The notes under the pieces: model-generated
What the model saw: only the letters and a program-made list of their open reading frames with translations
Database searches by the model: none
Told to the model about the DNA's origin: nothing
Shown here: one piece after another, positions 9,531 through 18,653 of the stretch
Position numbering within the stretch: position 1 is the stretch's first letter
How the letters are laid out: each line of letters opens with the position of its first letter
Position numbers and translations under genes: made by a program
Assembly (NCBI GenBank): GCA_947631995.1
Contig: CANRNT010000002.1
Coordinates: 48,460 to 112,459, forward strand
Direction of reading: 5' to 3'
Source: an uncultured Clostridia bacterium
GTDB lineage: Bacteria; Bacillota; Clostridia; Oscillospirales; Ruminococcaceae
DNA length: 64,000 nucleotides

Positions 9531-9569
9531 AACGAACACTCCTTTTCCGTCATAGTTACATACAATACT

Positions 9570-9598
9570 ATTATAACATACGGCTGCTTTTTTTGCAA
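9570..9598 (-). promoter_or_regulatory. SigA promoter of the Asp23-fakA unit
   Basis: On the minus strand: TTGCAA (9593-9598), 17-base spacer, TATAAT (9570-9575) with extended -10 TGT. It lies about 40 bases upstream of the ATG at 9530. Confidence 0.8.
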
Positions 9599-9643
9599 GA
9601 GCGGAGGACAAATTTTATTTACTGCGCTTGTAAATATTCCGTT

Positions 9644-9663
9644 AACGGCAGGAGGAAGCCGTT
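9644..9663 (-). terminator. Weak hairpin after the ger operon
   Basis: AACGGC and GCCGTT form a 6-bp stem with an 8-base loop just after the gerC stop. There is no clear T-run on the minus side, so termination here is uncertain. Confidence 0.35.
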
Positions 9664-9670
9664 TTGGAGG

Positions 9671-10822
9671 TCATTTATCAATGGTACATTCTACATTTAC
9701 AGATACGGAGCAGCTTGAAAAAATATCGTCATCGTGCAGCGATGTGAAAGGGTAAACGCTGCGCGTTATCTTTTCAACGCCCAGAAAGTCGCCGTCGGGC
9801 TTTGATGAAAGAGCCGTGAAGCTGTCAGCGCACAGCTTTTCCAGACGCTCCTCCACCTCGCCGCAAATATCTCCGCAGTTTGAGGCGTATGCAAGACTGT
9901 CGACCAGCTTTGCCTTTATCCTGAGCTTGTATACCATAACGTATTCGCCGTTTATGCGTTTTACGGTAGCAGTCCGCTTTACCAGATCTATGCCGACATT
10001 CAGCGGGTCGGTATCCTCTCTCAGACATATCTGCGAGCGTTCGAGCTTTCCCTCCAGCCAGCAGTAGCCCTCCGTCTCTTCCGCCGAAGCGGTGTAAATT
10101 ATCTTTCCGTCATTTACTATCTGTGTGCCCTCGAAAAGCAGCTTTATATCCTCTTCCTCCGCGCTTTCGCTGCCTTCGCTTTCTTTTCCACCTTCGCCGC
10201 CCTCACTCTGTTTTTGGGACGGTTCTTCCTTTCTGATGATCGGTATCGCGGCAGTACGGGAGTTAGCGATACTTAGCAGATCCGTTTTCAGCGCCTTGCC
10301 GTCCTCGATAGCCGTGCGTATGATGTTTTCAACAGCTATGGCGGTCTCTACCTCGTTTTTCAGCTTTACGTCAAGGATATCGCGCGCCGTTGTACTGCTG
10401 CATATCACGGGAACACCCAGATAGGTCTGTTCGCTCCGTATAAAATAATCCAGAGTTTCGGAAAGCGGCACGGACAGCATATCGTTTCCGAGAACGATAT
10501 ATTTGCTGTGACCGATATTCAGCTTGCGCCCCAGAATGACCGACATCTGATCCATACATTGCGCCACGGTGTTGCCCTCCGCGGATACCACAATAGTGTT
10601 CGTCTGACTGCTGTCTATCGGGGTTGAAGAGCCTGCCCCCATGGACTGGAATATCTGTGCGCATACCTTGAACCGCGCGTTTTCTCCCTTGTCTATGCCG
10701 ACCGCGGAAACGATAGCCTGCTTTTCAAGCTCCACAACCGATGAGCATGAGCTTATGCTCAGGGCTACCATAGCCGCAAGCACTATAATAATGAGCTTTT
10801 TAAGTCTGTCAGGAGTTTTCAT
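9671..10822 (-). CDS. Ger(x)C family spore germination lipoprotein
   Basis: 383 residues. A basic N-terminus, hydrophobic segment and lipobox ISSC (Cys26) mark a lipoprotein. The start of the mature part, VVELEKQAIVSAVGIDKG, is the hallmark of Ger(x)C (GerAC) subunits. It is the C-subunit of a nutrient germinant receptor, anchored to the outer face of the spore inner membrane. The middle contains a low-complexity Glu/Ser/Gly insert (about residues 203-225). The start overlaps the end of the permease gene by 14 bases, so the three ger genes are one operon in the order A-B-C. The germinant cannot be read from sequence. Confidence 0.92.
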   Translation of the reverse strand: MKTPDRLKKLIIIVLAAMVALSISSCSSVVELEKQAIVSAVGIDKGENARFKVCAQIFQSMGAGSSTPIDSSQTNTIVVSAEGNTVAQCMDQMSVILGRKLNIGHSKYIVLGNDMLSVPLSETLDYFIRSEQTYLGVPVICSSTTARDILDVKLKNEVETAIAVENIIRTAIEDGKALKTDLLSIANSRTAAIPIIRKEEPSQKQSEGGEGGKESEGSESAEEEDIKLLFEGTQIVNDGKIIYTASAEETEGYCWLEGKLERSQICLREDTDPLNVGIDLVKRTATVKRINGEYVMVYKLRIKAKLVDSLAYASNCGDICGEVEERLEKLCADSFTALSSKPDGDFLGVEKITRSVYPFTSLHDDDIFSSCSVSVNVECTIDK

Positions 10823-11936
10823 TTTCGTCAGCCTCCTTTTGCAGAGTTTTTTCTTTTTTGTCTTTTTTGCCGCTTTTACTGTTTTTGCCGTTCGGCACGA
10901 GGAGCGCGAGCGCGGGTATCACGGCGGCAAGAAGTATCAGAGCCGCCGCGCATAATTTGCTGTTCTCCAGACTGCGTATGTCTGAGTATCTTATTATGAA
11001 GAAAACGCATATCAGCGCCAGAGCCGTTATCACGCAGTTAGCATAAGCGGGTCTTGCCTTCGGCGAGATATAGCTCAGACAGCGTCCCGCAAGGAATATA
11101 CATATCCCCAGCTTTATCACCGCGAAGAGCGTCCATGTGATAAGAAAGAGCGCGTCAAAGCGTGCTATTACAGCCGAGTCTGAGTAGGAGCTGAGATGAA
11201 AGAACGGAAGCGGAGAAGAGTATGTGAAATTGCCGAGAATGGCTGTAAACAAAACTGCTATAGCCGCAACTGCGGCATACTTTATCGCGATATAGCTGTA
11301 TACGGTCTTGCCGTATCCCGAGCGCAGATAAGGAAGCAGCAGGCAGGCTGTTACAAGCTCCGCGTTCCGCCCGAATGTGTCAGCCGCGCTGCTGAGGATA
11401 TCGCCCATAGGGTCTTCTACGGAAATATTCAGATTGTGGATATCCAATTCTCCGCTCGTGCCCAAAAGTACAAGTATGAGCATAACGATAAACAGCGCCG
11501 CTGCGACTGCGGAGCTTCTCGCGATAGGTTCTGCGCCCAGCGTTGAAATATAAAGAGCTGTCAGAGCCATAAACAGAACTATCAGCTTTTTGGCGGAGAA
11601 TATAGGGAAAGCGACGGTGATGAATTCCGAGAAATCACACATCAGCTTTATGCTGACCCACAAAAGAAATACTGCGTATAAGACGGATAAAACCGCTCCT
11701 ACGGGTGCGGCGGCGTCGTAGCCTACCTCTACAACATTTTTGTCGGGGAATTTTCTTATCAGCAAAAGAGGGAATATCAGCAGTAAGGCTTGCAGCGCAT
11801 TTGAGAAAAGTCCGCCCAAGATAGTTATCAGCGTGTTTTCATTGCCTGCCGGAGAGTAGGTCATAGTTATGAACAGCCTGCCTACAAGAAGCAGACATAT
11901 AAGCTGTACTCCGGAAATGGCGGTAGTTTTTTTCAT
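10809..11936 (-). CDS. Endospore germination permease (GerAB family)
   Basis: 375 residues with about ten membrane helices, the APC-superfamily fold of GerAB/GerKB. The start (MKKTTAISGVQLICLLLVGRLF) is typical of the family. In B. subtilis the GerAB subunit binds the amino-acid germinant within the membrane. The last 25 residues are a lysine-rich charged tail (KSGKKDKKEK), coded over the start of gerC. It begins 7 bases after the A-subunit stop. Confidence 0.92.
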   Translation of the reverse strand: MKKTTAISGVQLICLLLVGRLFITMTYSPAGNENTLITILGGLFSNALQALLLIFPLLLIRKFPDKNVVEVGYDAAAPVGAVLSVLYAVFLLWVSIKLMCDFSEFITVAFPIFSAKKLIVLFMALTALYISTLGAEPIARSSAVAAALFIVMLILVLLGTSGELDIHNLNISVEDPMGDILSSAADTFGRNAELVTACLLLPYLRSGYGKTVYSYIAIKYAAVAAIAVLFTAILGNFTYSSPLPFFHLSSYSDSAVIARFDALFLITWTLFAVIKLGICIFLAGRCLSYISPKARPAYANCVITALALICVFFIIRYSDIRSLENSKLCAAALILLAAVIPALALLVPNGKNSKSGKKDKKEKTLQKEADENENS

Positions 11937-11943
11937 TTGCCTA

Positions 11944-13443
11944 TCACTCCTCTGTTGAACTTTCGCCGGAAGCCTTAAAGTCGCTGACGAGCGTTTGAGT
12001 TTTTTCCAGCTTTTTAAATCCTGCCCTGATAAATATATCCTTGAAGCCCGAGCCGAAGAACGGCGTCACAGGCGCGGTGTAGGGTATACCGTTGTCCGAA
12101 AGAGCGCAGGCGTTTACCAACACGGCTGCCGATACAAGAGTTATACCGTAAAGACCTGCAATGCCGCCCGCTATTATCATAACTATGCGAAGTATCGAGG
12201 TCTGCTGATTAAGGTTGGGTATAACGAACGAAGCCGTCGCCGTAAGACCGATTATTATCAGTATCGGAGCGGAGATAAGTCCGCTGTTGACTGCCGCGTC
12301 GCCGATTATAAGTCCTCCTACTATCGAGACCGCTCCGCCGACCGTTTTAGGCAAACGTATGCCTGCTTCTCTGAGTATCTCATACATCAGCGTGATTATC
12401 ACTACGTCGAACATCAGCGGATACGGGGTGCTTTCCTCCGATACCACAAGACTGAGCAGCAGCTTGTAGGAGAATGTTTCGGAGTGGAACGTCGCCAAAG
12501 CCACATATACTCCCGGGAGCATTACGGCAAGAATAAACGACAGATACTTTATACATCGTATATACGCCGCGTAATACGGGCGGTGCGCGTAGTCGTCTAC
12601 GGTGTTGAAGTTTTCGATAAAAAAGCTCGGTACAAGCAGCGTGAACGGAGTCCCGTCTATGATAACTCCTACCTTGCCCTCGCAAAGCTTCGCTGCGAAC
12701 GCGTCAGGTCTGTCGGTAGTCTGAACGTCCGAAAACAGGCTCTTGCTGCTCTTCATAAGATACGGCATAACGTAGCCGCTGCTGAGAACGGTCTCCAGCT
12801 TTATAGAGGCGAGCCTTTTGCGAACGCTGTCTACAAGCTCGGGAGAGCAGCGGTCAGCCATATATGCAATACAGACATCGGTCTTGCTTTTTGTTCCCGC
12901 CTTTGAAAGCTCAAAGCGCAGGCAGGGGGTCTTTAGCCGCCGCCTTACCAGAGATACGTTAGTCCTCAATACTTCTATAAAGCCGTCTCTGCCGCCCAGT
13001 ACGTTCAGGTCGCTCGTAGGCTCGTCTATCGAACGCTTGTCAAATCCCTGTATGCCAAACAGATAACCTTTGGCAAGACCGTCCACAAGAACGAGCGCAA
13101 AGCCGGCAAAAAGCTGAGTTACAGCCTCGCCGTAATCAAAGCAGGTACGTCTTTCGGCGGATAGCAGACTTTGCTTTGTAAGGTAGTCGGCTATATCCTG
13201 CGCAGTTGAACCGTCGGGCAGCGAAAGAGAGGTCAGCGGGTGGAACAGAAGCTCCGTCATAATAGATGTTGAAGCCATGCTTTCTATTGAAACAACGGCG
13301 CATTTATGAGAACTTACAAGCACCTCCATGATGTTCAGATCCATTGTAGAGCCTGTTATGGAGCGAAGATCAAGAAGCGCTTGTTCCAGAGAACTTGCTA
13401 TTCTGACATCCTCATAATTTGTGCAGTCGGGAAATCGAGGCAT
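11944..13443 (-). CDS. Spore germination receptor A subunit (GerA family)
   Basis: 499 residues from the ATG at 13443, preceded by a perfect AAAGGAG; the in-frame ATG 15 codons earlier lacks a good site. It has the two soluble N-terminal subdomains and the C-terminal membrane part (about four or five helices from residue 290) of GerA-type A subunits. Recent work on such proteins shows that they form oligomeric ion channels opened by the germinant. It is the first gene of the receptor operon, which supports a spore-forming host together with sipL-spoIVA further along. It is divergent from yetF with about 100 bases between the starts. Confidence 0.92.
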   Translation of the reverse strand: MPRFPDCTNYEDVRIASSLEQALLDLRSITGSTMDLNIMEVLVSSHKCAVVSIESMASTSIMTELLFHPLTSLSLPDGSTAQDIADYLTKQSLLSAERRTCFDYGEAVTQLFAGFALVLVDGLAKGYLFGIQGFDKRSIDEPTSDLNVLGGRDGFIEVLRTNVSLVRRRLKTPCLRFELSKAGTKSKTDVCIAYMADRCSPELVDSVRKRLASIKLETVLSSGYVMPYLMKSSKSLFSDVQTTDRPDAFAAKLCEGKVGVIIDGTPFTLLVPSFFIENFNTVDDYAHRPYYAAYIRCIKYLSFILAVMLPGVYVALATFHSETFSYKLLLSLVVSEESTPYPLMFDVVIITLMYEILREAGIRLPKTVGGAVSIVGGLIIGDAAVNSGLISAPILIIIGLTATASFVIPNLNQQTSILRIVMIIAGGIAGLYGITLVSAAVLVNACALSDNGIPYTAPVTPFFGSGFKDIFIRAGFKKLEKTQTLVSDFKASGESSTEE

Positions 13444-13545
13444 AAAAATGCTCCTTTCAATTTTGTATTCGCAATGTATTATTTGCACATTTCGCGGAAA
13501 AATACAAACAGACTTTTGGTCGCTATTGTGAAAGGAGATATCGTT

Positions 13546-14214
13546 TTGCTTATCGTATTTTTAAGAGCGGCGCTTTTATACGTTGTGGTCGTTTTTGCGA
13601 TACGTCTTATGGGAAAACGGCAGTTGGGAGAGCTTCAGCCGTCGGAGTTCGTTATCACCATACTGATATCCAACATCGCCACGCTCCCGATAGAAGATCC
13701 GGGAACGCCTATGCTTCTCGGGATAGTCCCTATACTCACGCTCGTATGTCTGGACGTCATTATGTCGGCTGCAACGCTGAGATCGCGCAAGCTGCGCAGG
13801 ATAGTTTCCGGCAGTCCCAAGATAATCATCTCCAACGGCGAGATAGACCAGAAACAGCTCAAGGAGCTTCGTTATACCGCCGACGACGTCCTTGAGGCTT
13901 TGCGCTCACAGGGGATCTTTGATGTTTCGGAAGTGCAGTACGCTGTGATAGAAACTACGGGAGCGGTGAGCGCGTATCTTAAATCATCAAAGCAGCCGCG
14001 CAACGGCGAGAGCGTCCGCCCGACCGACGACCCTCCGCAGGTGGTCATAGACGACGGAGATGTCGTGAAGCGTTCGCTGGGCTTTCTGGGACTTACCGAA
14101 GCATGGCTGTCCGATATACTCAACGGAGAAAAAAAGACGCCGCATGATGTTTTCCTCATGACGGCGAGATCCGACGGCAGCTATAAGATAATAGAAAAGG
14201 AGAAAGGCGTATGA
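13546..14214 (+). CDS. DUF421 membrane protein (YetF/YcaP family)
   Basis: 222 residues if the TTG at 13546 is used. AAAGGAG ends 8 bases before it, while longer in-frame starts reach back into the divergent ger gene. Three N-terminal membrane helices lead into the conserved MGKRQLGELQPSEFVITILI block, and a soluble DUF421 domain follows. Relatives with DUF421 are made in sporulation or stress, and some were proposed to support germination; the biochemical role is unknown. The stop overlaps the next start as ATGA. Confidence 0.88.
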   Translation: MLIVFLRAALLYVVVVFAIRLMGKRQLGELQPSEFVITILISNIATLPIEDPGTPMLLGIVPILTLVCLDVIMSAATLRSRKLRRIVSGSPKIIISNGEIDQKQLKELRYTADDVLEALRSQGIFDVSEVQYAVIETTGAVSAYLKSSKQPRNGESVRPTDDPPQVVIDDGDVVKRSLGFLGLTEAWLSDILNGEKKTPHDVFLMTARSDGSYKIIEKEKGV

Positions 14215-14582
14215 AAAGGGTATGGCTGTGCTGCGGGATACTTGTTGCGATATTTTTGTTCGGTATAGGCTGGTCGGCGTATCTGAAAAGCTTCAGCAGC
14301 GAGATAAACGAACTTATAGATAAGGCACAGCAGCTTGCTGAAACGCGCGATCCAAAAACCGAAGAGGTCATAGAGGAGCTGAGCGGATATTGGAGCGATA
14401 TGGCTTCTCTTGCGGCGTATTTTGAGAGCGCGCAGAGCCTTAGCGGTATCGGCGACGCTGCCGCTAAGATAGCGTATCTCTATGAAAAAGACAATGACGA
14501 ATTCTTCTCCGAGTGCGAGGTGATACGAGGCGGAGTAGACAGGATATATCGAAGCAACGTTCCCTTGCTTCCCAACAGGTAG
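14211..14582 (+). CDS. DUF4363 family small membrane-anchored protein
   Basis: 123 residues: one N-terminal membrane helix (about 5-24) and a helical extracytoplasmic part (KAQQLAETRD and a conserved W). The 4-base overlap with the DUF421 gene suggests translational coupling. DUF4363 next to YetF is a recurring pair in Clostridia, so the two probably act together in the membrane. No catalytic motif is visible. Confidence 0.82.
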   Translation: MKRVWLCCGILVAIFLFGIGWSAYLKSFSSEINELIDKAQQLAETRDPKTEEVIEELSGYWSDMASLAAYFESAQSLSGIGDAAAKIAYLYEKDNDEFFSECEVIRGGVDRIYRSNVPLLPNR

Positions 14583-14604
14583 AAGCGGTATATATGCTTA
14601 AACA

Positions 14605-14641
14605 AAAAGCTCCCGGCGTCATAAAGACGTCTGGAGCTTTT
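14605..14641. terminator. Bidirectional terminator between DUF4363 and secDF
   Basis: A 9-bp stem AAAAGCTCC/GGAGCTTTT continues inward as GGCGTC/GACGTC with one mismatch. The A-run and T-run on either side allow termination in both directions. Confidence 0.85.
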
Positions 14642-14656
14642 AAAGTTATGACTGTT

Positions 14657-16981
14657 TTACTTGCGTGCCTTTGCAGGGCGTGCCGCCGCAGCTTTTTTCA
14701 GCTTATGACGCTGCCATTTTACCCACAGCGTCGGGGCTATGCAGTTGGAGGAGTAAACGCCCGATATCATTCCGACTATTATCGGGAGCGAGAAGCTCAT
14801 TATCGAGGTTATTCCCGAAATATAGCATACTATACATACTGTCAGCATAGCCGCAACGGTAGTTACGGTCGTGTGTATTGACCTGCCGAGCGTTTCGGTA
14901 ACGCTCTTGTCCACAAGCTCGCCTATCTCCGCTTTTGCGCCCATTATACGTCTGTTTTCGCGTATCCTGTCGTAGATTATGATAGTTGCGTTTATGGAGT
15001 AGCCGAGGATAGTAAGCAAAACGGCAACAAAGTTTGAATCTATGCTGTATCCGAACAGCACGAACGCTCCGTAAACGAAGAACATATCGTGAATGAGGGC
15101 GGCAACGCACATACAGCCTGCCGATATACCGCCGATGTTCTTGAACCTGAAGCCGATGTATATTACCATGACTATCGCGGCGAATATTACGGCAACAAGG
15201 CACTTGAAGAAAAATTCCTTACCGTTGGAGGCTGCAACGTCCGTAGAGCTGAGAAGCTCCAGCTCGTTGTCCGCAAACGTTTCGTCCAGAGCTTCCTTGA
15301 CGGCGAGCTGCTTTTCTGATGAAATTCCCTGCTTTGACGCGAATGTGAGCTTTACGGTCTTTGAATTGTCCGCCATGCTCTCTCCCGTGGTAACTGTGAC
15401 CGTTTCGCCTGACACGTCCTTGACCGTCTGTGCGACGGCATTGGTATCTATCGTTCCGATGTAGTTGTATTCGATGATAGTACCGCCCTCGAACTCGACC
15501 GCGATATTCAGTCCCTTTATAAAGGTAATCACAAGGAACAGCACTATCAGCGTGCATGAAGCTATATAGAACTTTACGCTGTGCTTATTGACATTCAGCG
15601 TGCGGCGTTTCTTTTCGGGAGCTACTCCGTTATACAGCGCGTGCTTTCTGAACACCTTGAACTTTGAAAGCGAAGCGAGCATAAGTCTGGAACAGAATAT
15701 ACCGAATACAAAGTTAAGGAGTATGCCGATAAGGAGCGTGTAGCCGAGAGAGTATATCGTACCTGCCGTAGAAGCGCCAAAGGCAAAGAACAGCGGCTTC
15801 AGCAGAGTACCGAACAAGCTGTCGGTAGGGCCGAACGCGCCCATGAGTATAACGGCTACGAATACTACCGTTATGTTGCTGTCAAATACGGCTGACCAAG
15901 CTCTCTTGTAACCAAGCTCTATGGCTCCGTTGAGCGACTTGCCGTTGCGAAGCTCTTCTTTTATTCTTTCAGCGGTGATTATGTTTGCGTCAACGCCCAT
16001 ACCTACCGAAAGTATGATACCCGCGATACCCGGGATAGTCAGCGTGAAGCTGTCAAACGGAGCGAAAAAGCCCGATATGGCGGCAAGCGAACCTGCGACC
16101 TGTCCGCAGAGGGCAATGCAGGCAACAAATCCCGGAAGCCTGTATACTGCTATCATATATATCGCGATTATTATCATCGCTATTATGCCCGCGTACACCA
16201 TAGCCGTCCTCGCACCCGTGCCGAGTGTAGGAGAAATAGTGCTCGTGCTGGTGGCGGTCATTTTTATAGGAAGCGCGCCTGCGTTTATCTTGTCCGCAAG
16301 AGATTTCGCGCTCTCATAGGTGAAGTTTCCCGATATGGTAGCGTGTCCGTCGGTGATGTCAGCGCTTACGGTAGCCGTGGAAATATTGGTGTCGTCCATC
16401 CAGGTGGATATATATCCTCCGCTTGCGTGAAGCTCTTTGGTCGCGTCGGCAAACGCCTTTGTACCCGTGCTGTTAAGTGTAAGAGCTACCTCCCACTTGC
16501 CCGTGTCGGGGTTCTGATAAGCTGTGGCGTTATCAACGGCAGTACCCGTCATTATAAGCTCTCCGTCAGCCTCCTGACCCTTGACAAACTTCAGCTCAGC
16601 CATATCGCCCAGCTCGTTGACGGCTTGCTCGGCGTTGAAATCAGTTTCTCCCGAAGCCCAAGGGAATGATACCATTACCCTGTCCTTTGCGGCGTCGACA
16701 TAGACCTCGCTGTCGGTGATATTGAGGCTTACAAGACGCTGTTCGATAACGGTCTTTGCCGCTTCCAGCTCGTCCGCGGAAGCATCAACATCGTCCGCAG
16801 GCTCAAATGTAGCGTTTACGCCTCCCTGTATATCTATTCCCCAGCGTATCTCATCAACGCTTTTTATATATGTTTTGGGAATATCGCCGTATGTGATATG
16901 AAATCCTGCTATCGTAAGATACGAAAACAGCGCTATCAGCACAACGACGATAAAAAAAGTCTTTTTCTTGGCACGTCGCAC
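14657..16981 (-). CDS. secDF: Protein translocase subunit SecDF (fused SecD-SecF)
   Basis: 774 residues. The SecD half (about 1-440) shows the conserved WGIDIQGGV motif, the large P1-type outside domain and five following helices with GMGVDANIITAERIKEE. The SecF half (about 455-760) shows VEFEGGTIIEYNY and a second helix bundle with GYSINATIIIYDRIREN. SecDF uses the proton or sodium gradient to pull exported proteins through SecYEG. Fusion of the two is common in Firmicutes. The start is GTG, with GGAGG 10 bases upstream. It is a single-gene unit with its own promoter. Confidence 0.96.
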   Translation of the reverse strand: MRRAKKKTFFIVVVLIALFSYLTIAGFHITYGDIPKTYIKSVDEIRWGIDIQGGVNATFEPADDVDASADELEAAKTVIEQRLVSLNITDSEVYVDAAKDRVMVSFPWASGETDFNAEQAVNELGDMAELKFVKGQEADGELIMTGTAVDNATAYQNPDTGKWEVALTLNSTGTKAFADATKELHASGGYISTWMDDTNISTATVSADITDGHATISGNFTYESAKSLADKINAGALPIKMTATSTSTISPTLGTGARTAMVYAGIIAMIIIAIYMIAVYRLPGFVACIALCGQVAGSLAAISGFFAPFDSFTLTIPGIAGIILSVGMGVDANIITAERIKEELRNGKSLNGAIELGYKRAWSAVFDSNITVVFVAVILMGAFGPTDSLFGTLLKPLFFAFGASTAGTIYSLGYTLLIGILLNFVFGIFCSRLMLASLSKFKVFRKHALYNGVAPEKKRRTLNVNKHSVKFYIASCTLIVLFLVITFIKGLNIAVEFEGGTIIEYNYIGTIDTNAVAQTVKDVSGETVTVTTGESMADNSKTVKLTFASKQGISSEKQLAVKEALDETFADNELELLSSTDVAASNGKEFFFKCLVAVIFAAIVMVIYIGFRFKNIGGISAGCMCVAALIHDMFFVYGAFVLFGYSIDSNFVAVLLTILGYSINATIIIYDRIRENRRIMGAKAEIGELVDKSVTETLGRSIHTTVTTVAAMLTVCIVCYISGITSIMSFSLPIIVGMISGVYSSNCIAPTLWVKWQRHKLKKAAAARPAKARK

Positions 16982-17035
16982 TTTTACTTATCCTCCTGTA
17001 AATAAACTTTATGAGAAAATATCATTCACTCTACT

Positions 17036-17064
17036 ATTATAGATGTAATTTGCCAAAAAGTCAA
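17036..17064 (-). promoter_or_regulatory. SigA promoter of secDF
   Basis: On the minus strand: TTGACT (17059-17064), 17-base spacer, TATAAT (17036-17041), about 55 bases before the GTG start. Confidence 0.82.
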
Positions 17065-17133
17065 GAGCTATTTTATTTTGCCCGTGAAAATATGCCTGTG
17101 ACAGCCCATCTGCGGCCAATGCTCCGCGGACGA

Positions 17134-17162
17134 TTGACTTTATCGGCGAGCGGTGTTATAAT
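17134..17162 (+). promoter_or_regulatory. SigA promoter of the TIM-barrel gene
   Basis: TTGACT (17134-17139), 17-base spacer, TATAAT (17157-17162); the ATG is about 20 bases past the predicted start site. Confidence 0.82.
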
Positions 17163-17188
17163 TATTTAAGCGGAAAGGAAGTGCGTCA

Positions 17189-17971
17189 ATGAGCTATACT
17201 GTCGGAGTTTCAACAGCCTGTCTGTACCCAATGCTTACCGAGCAGGCGCTTTTGGAGCTGTGCAAAAGCGGTATAGACACGGTAGAGATATTCATAAACG
17301 CTCCCTGCGAGCTGGAAAAGAGACCTCTTCGCGAGCTGAAAAGTATGCTTGAGCATTACGGAGTAAAAGCCGTATCTATGCACCCATTTACCTGCGAGAT
17401 AGAGTCTATGATGTTTTTTACCGATTATCCGAGACGTTTTAACGACGGGCTGGACTATTACAGAAAATTTTTCTCCGCAATGGAGTATCTGGGCTCGGAG
17501 ATATTCGTGCTGCACGGCAACAATAAGCATAACAAATGCCGCGACGACGTATATTTTTCACGCTTTCTGCGTTTCAACGAGGCTTCCGCAGAGTATGGAG
17601 TTACCGTTGCTCAGGAGAACGTCGCAAGGTGCAGCAGCGGCGATATCGAGTTTCTGAAGAAAATGAAAGACGCGCTCGGCGATAAGGCAAAATTCGTGCT
17701 GGATACAAAGCAGGCGGTCAGAGCGGGATACGACCCTTACGATATGGTAAGAGAGCTGGGGAGCAATATCTGTCATGTGCATATCAGCGACCATGACGAC
17801 GGCAGCGATTGCAAGCTTGTCGGCACGGGAAAGCTGGACTGTAAAAAATTCATCGCGGCAATGGAGGAAAACTCGGTCAGCGCGGCTGTGATACTGGAGC
17901 TGTACTGCTCGGGGTTCAAGAGCGTAAAAGAGCTTAAAGAAAATTACCTTTTTATAAAAAATAATTTATAG
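17189..17971 (+). CDS. Sugar phosphate isomerase/epimerase-like TIM barrel
   Basis: 260 residues. The fold of the xylose-isomerase-like/AP-endonuclease-2 superfamily is recognisable by VGVSTACL at the first strand, VLHGNNK, VAQENVARC, KFVLDTKQAVRAGYD, ICHVHISDHDDG and VILELYC at the last strands. The E, D, H and E residues at these strand ends would hold a divalent metal. Members isomerise or epimerise sugars such as inosose or hydroxypyruvate; the substrate here cannot be told. It stands alone between its own promoter and a strong terminator. Confidence 0.85.
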   Translation: MSYTVGVSTACLYPMLTEQALLELCKSGIDTVEIFINAPCELEKRPLRELKSMLEHYGVKAVSMHPFTCEIESMMFFTDYPRRFNDGLDYYRKFFSAMEYLGSEIFVLHGNNKHNKCRDDVYFSRFLRFNEASAEYGVTVAQENVARCSSGDIEFLKKMKDALGDKAKFVLDTKQAVRAGYDPYDMVRELGSNICHVHISDHDDGSDCKLVGTGKLDCKKFIAAMEENSVSAAVILELYCSGFKSVKELKENYLFIKNNL

Positions 17972-17995
17972 CAGTTATAGATAACACATCATTTG

Positions 17996-18024
17996 GGAGC
18001 ATACTTTTTTGTATGCTCCTTTTT
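17996..18024 (+). terminator. Intrinsic terminator
   Basis: Perfect 9-bp stem GGAGCATAC/GTATGCTCC, a six-T loop and a five-T tail. Confidence 0.9.
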
Positions 18025-18162
18025 GCCATATATTAACTTTTTATACAGAACGTTGTCGAATTAAAACTGTGGAAGCGCTGCTTGCCGTCATGATATCATA
18101 TAGTCGGAGATAATAAAAGAAAGCAACTAAAATGCGCGCCGACGGCGTATTGGACGGAGGAG

Positions 18163-18474
18163 GTGAAGAAACTGGGAAAAACATTAGCTCAGGCTGTAAA
18201 AAGGCGCACGCTCATGACCGAAGAGCTTCCGGGCGGTATGCTGCGGTATGAGCTGTTCGGCGATGAAACGGATAACAGCGAATATCCTGTGTCGTATGGC
18301 GTCAGGATAACGGGCAGACTTGCGGCGGATACCGAATGTGCGGAGATATGTGACGTGACTGAAAACCGCGAGTACGCGCAGCAGCTCTTTGAAAGGCTCG
18401 TATTATATACGGCTCTGCCCTCCGAGCTGGAGTATGCAGCAGAGGATTTCCTGTGTGAAAAATACAGCGTGTGA
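18163..18474 (+). CDS. DUF6514 family protein
   Basis: 103 residues, no membrane helix, with a mixed charged sequence ending in ALPSELEYAAEDFLCEKY, a pattern I recognise from DUF6514 proteins of ruminococci. Function unknown. The start is unclear: the best ribosome site (AGGAGGTGA) overlaps the GTG at 18163 itself, which is too close; a CTG three codons on has better spacing, and the first ATG is at 18214. No confident promoter was found in the preceding 138 bases. It is followed by nrdR. Confidence 0.65.
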   Translation: MKKLGKTLAQAVKRRTLMTEELPGGMLRYELFGDETDNSEYPVSYGVRITGRLAADTECAEICDVTENREYAQQLFERLVLYTALPSELEYAAEDFLCEKYSV

Positions 18475-18548
18475 CCCTCAAAAACAGCCTTGCCCGAGCA
18501 AAACACGGGGCAAAATTTGAAAAAATCATGAAAAAATAATAAAACAAC

Positions 18549-18577
18549 TTGCATTTGACCACAATATATGCTACAAT
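18549..18577 (+). promoter_or_regulatory. nrdR: Promoter of nrdR with possible NrdR half-box in the spacer
   Basis: TTGCAT (18549-18554), 17-base spacer, TACAAT (18572-18577). The spacer holds CACAATATAT, which matches the left part of the known NrdR box (ACACWATATATWGTGT); the right part does not match well. NrdR autoregulation is therefore only a suggestion. Confidence 0.6.
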
Positions 18578-18653
18578 ATCAGTATGAGAGATACAAAATT
18601 ATTGGTGTTGTGTATCGCAATATCAATGATAGTTAAAAGTAAGGGGGATAAAA

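Noticed and set aside
13306..13545. Upstream extension of the DUF421 gene to an ATG at 13306
   Set aside because: It overlaps the divergent gerA start, and the AAAGGAG at 13531-13537 points to the TTG at 13546.
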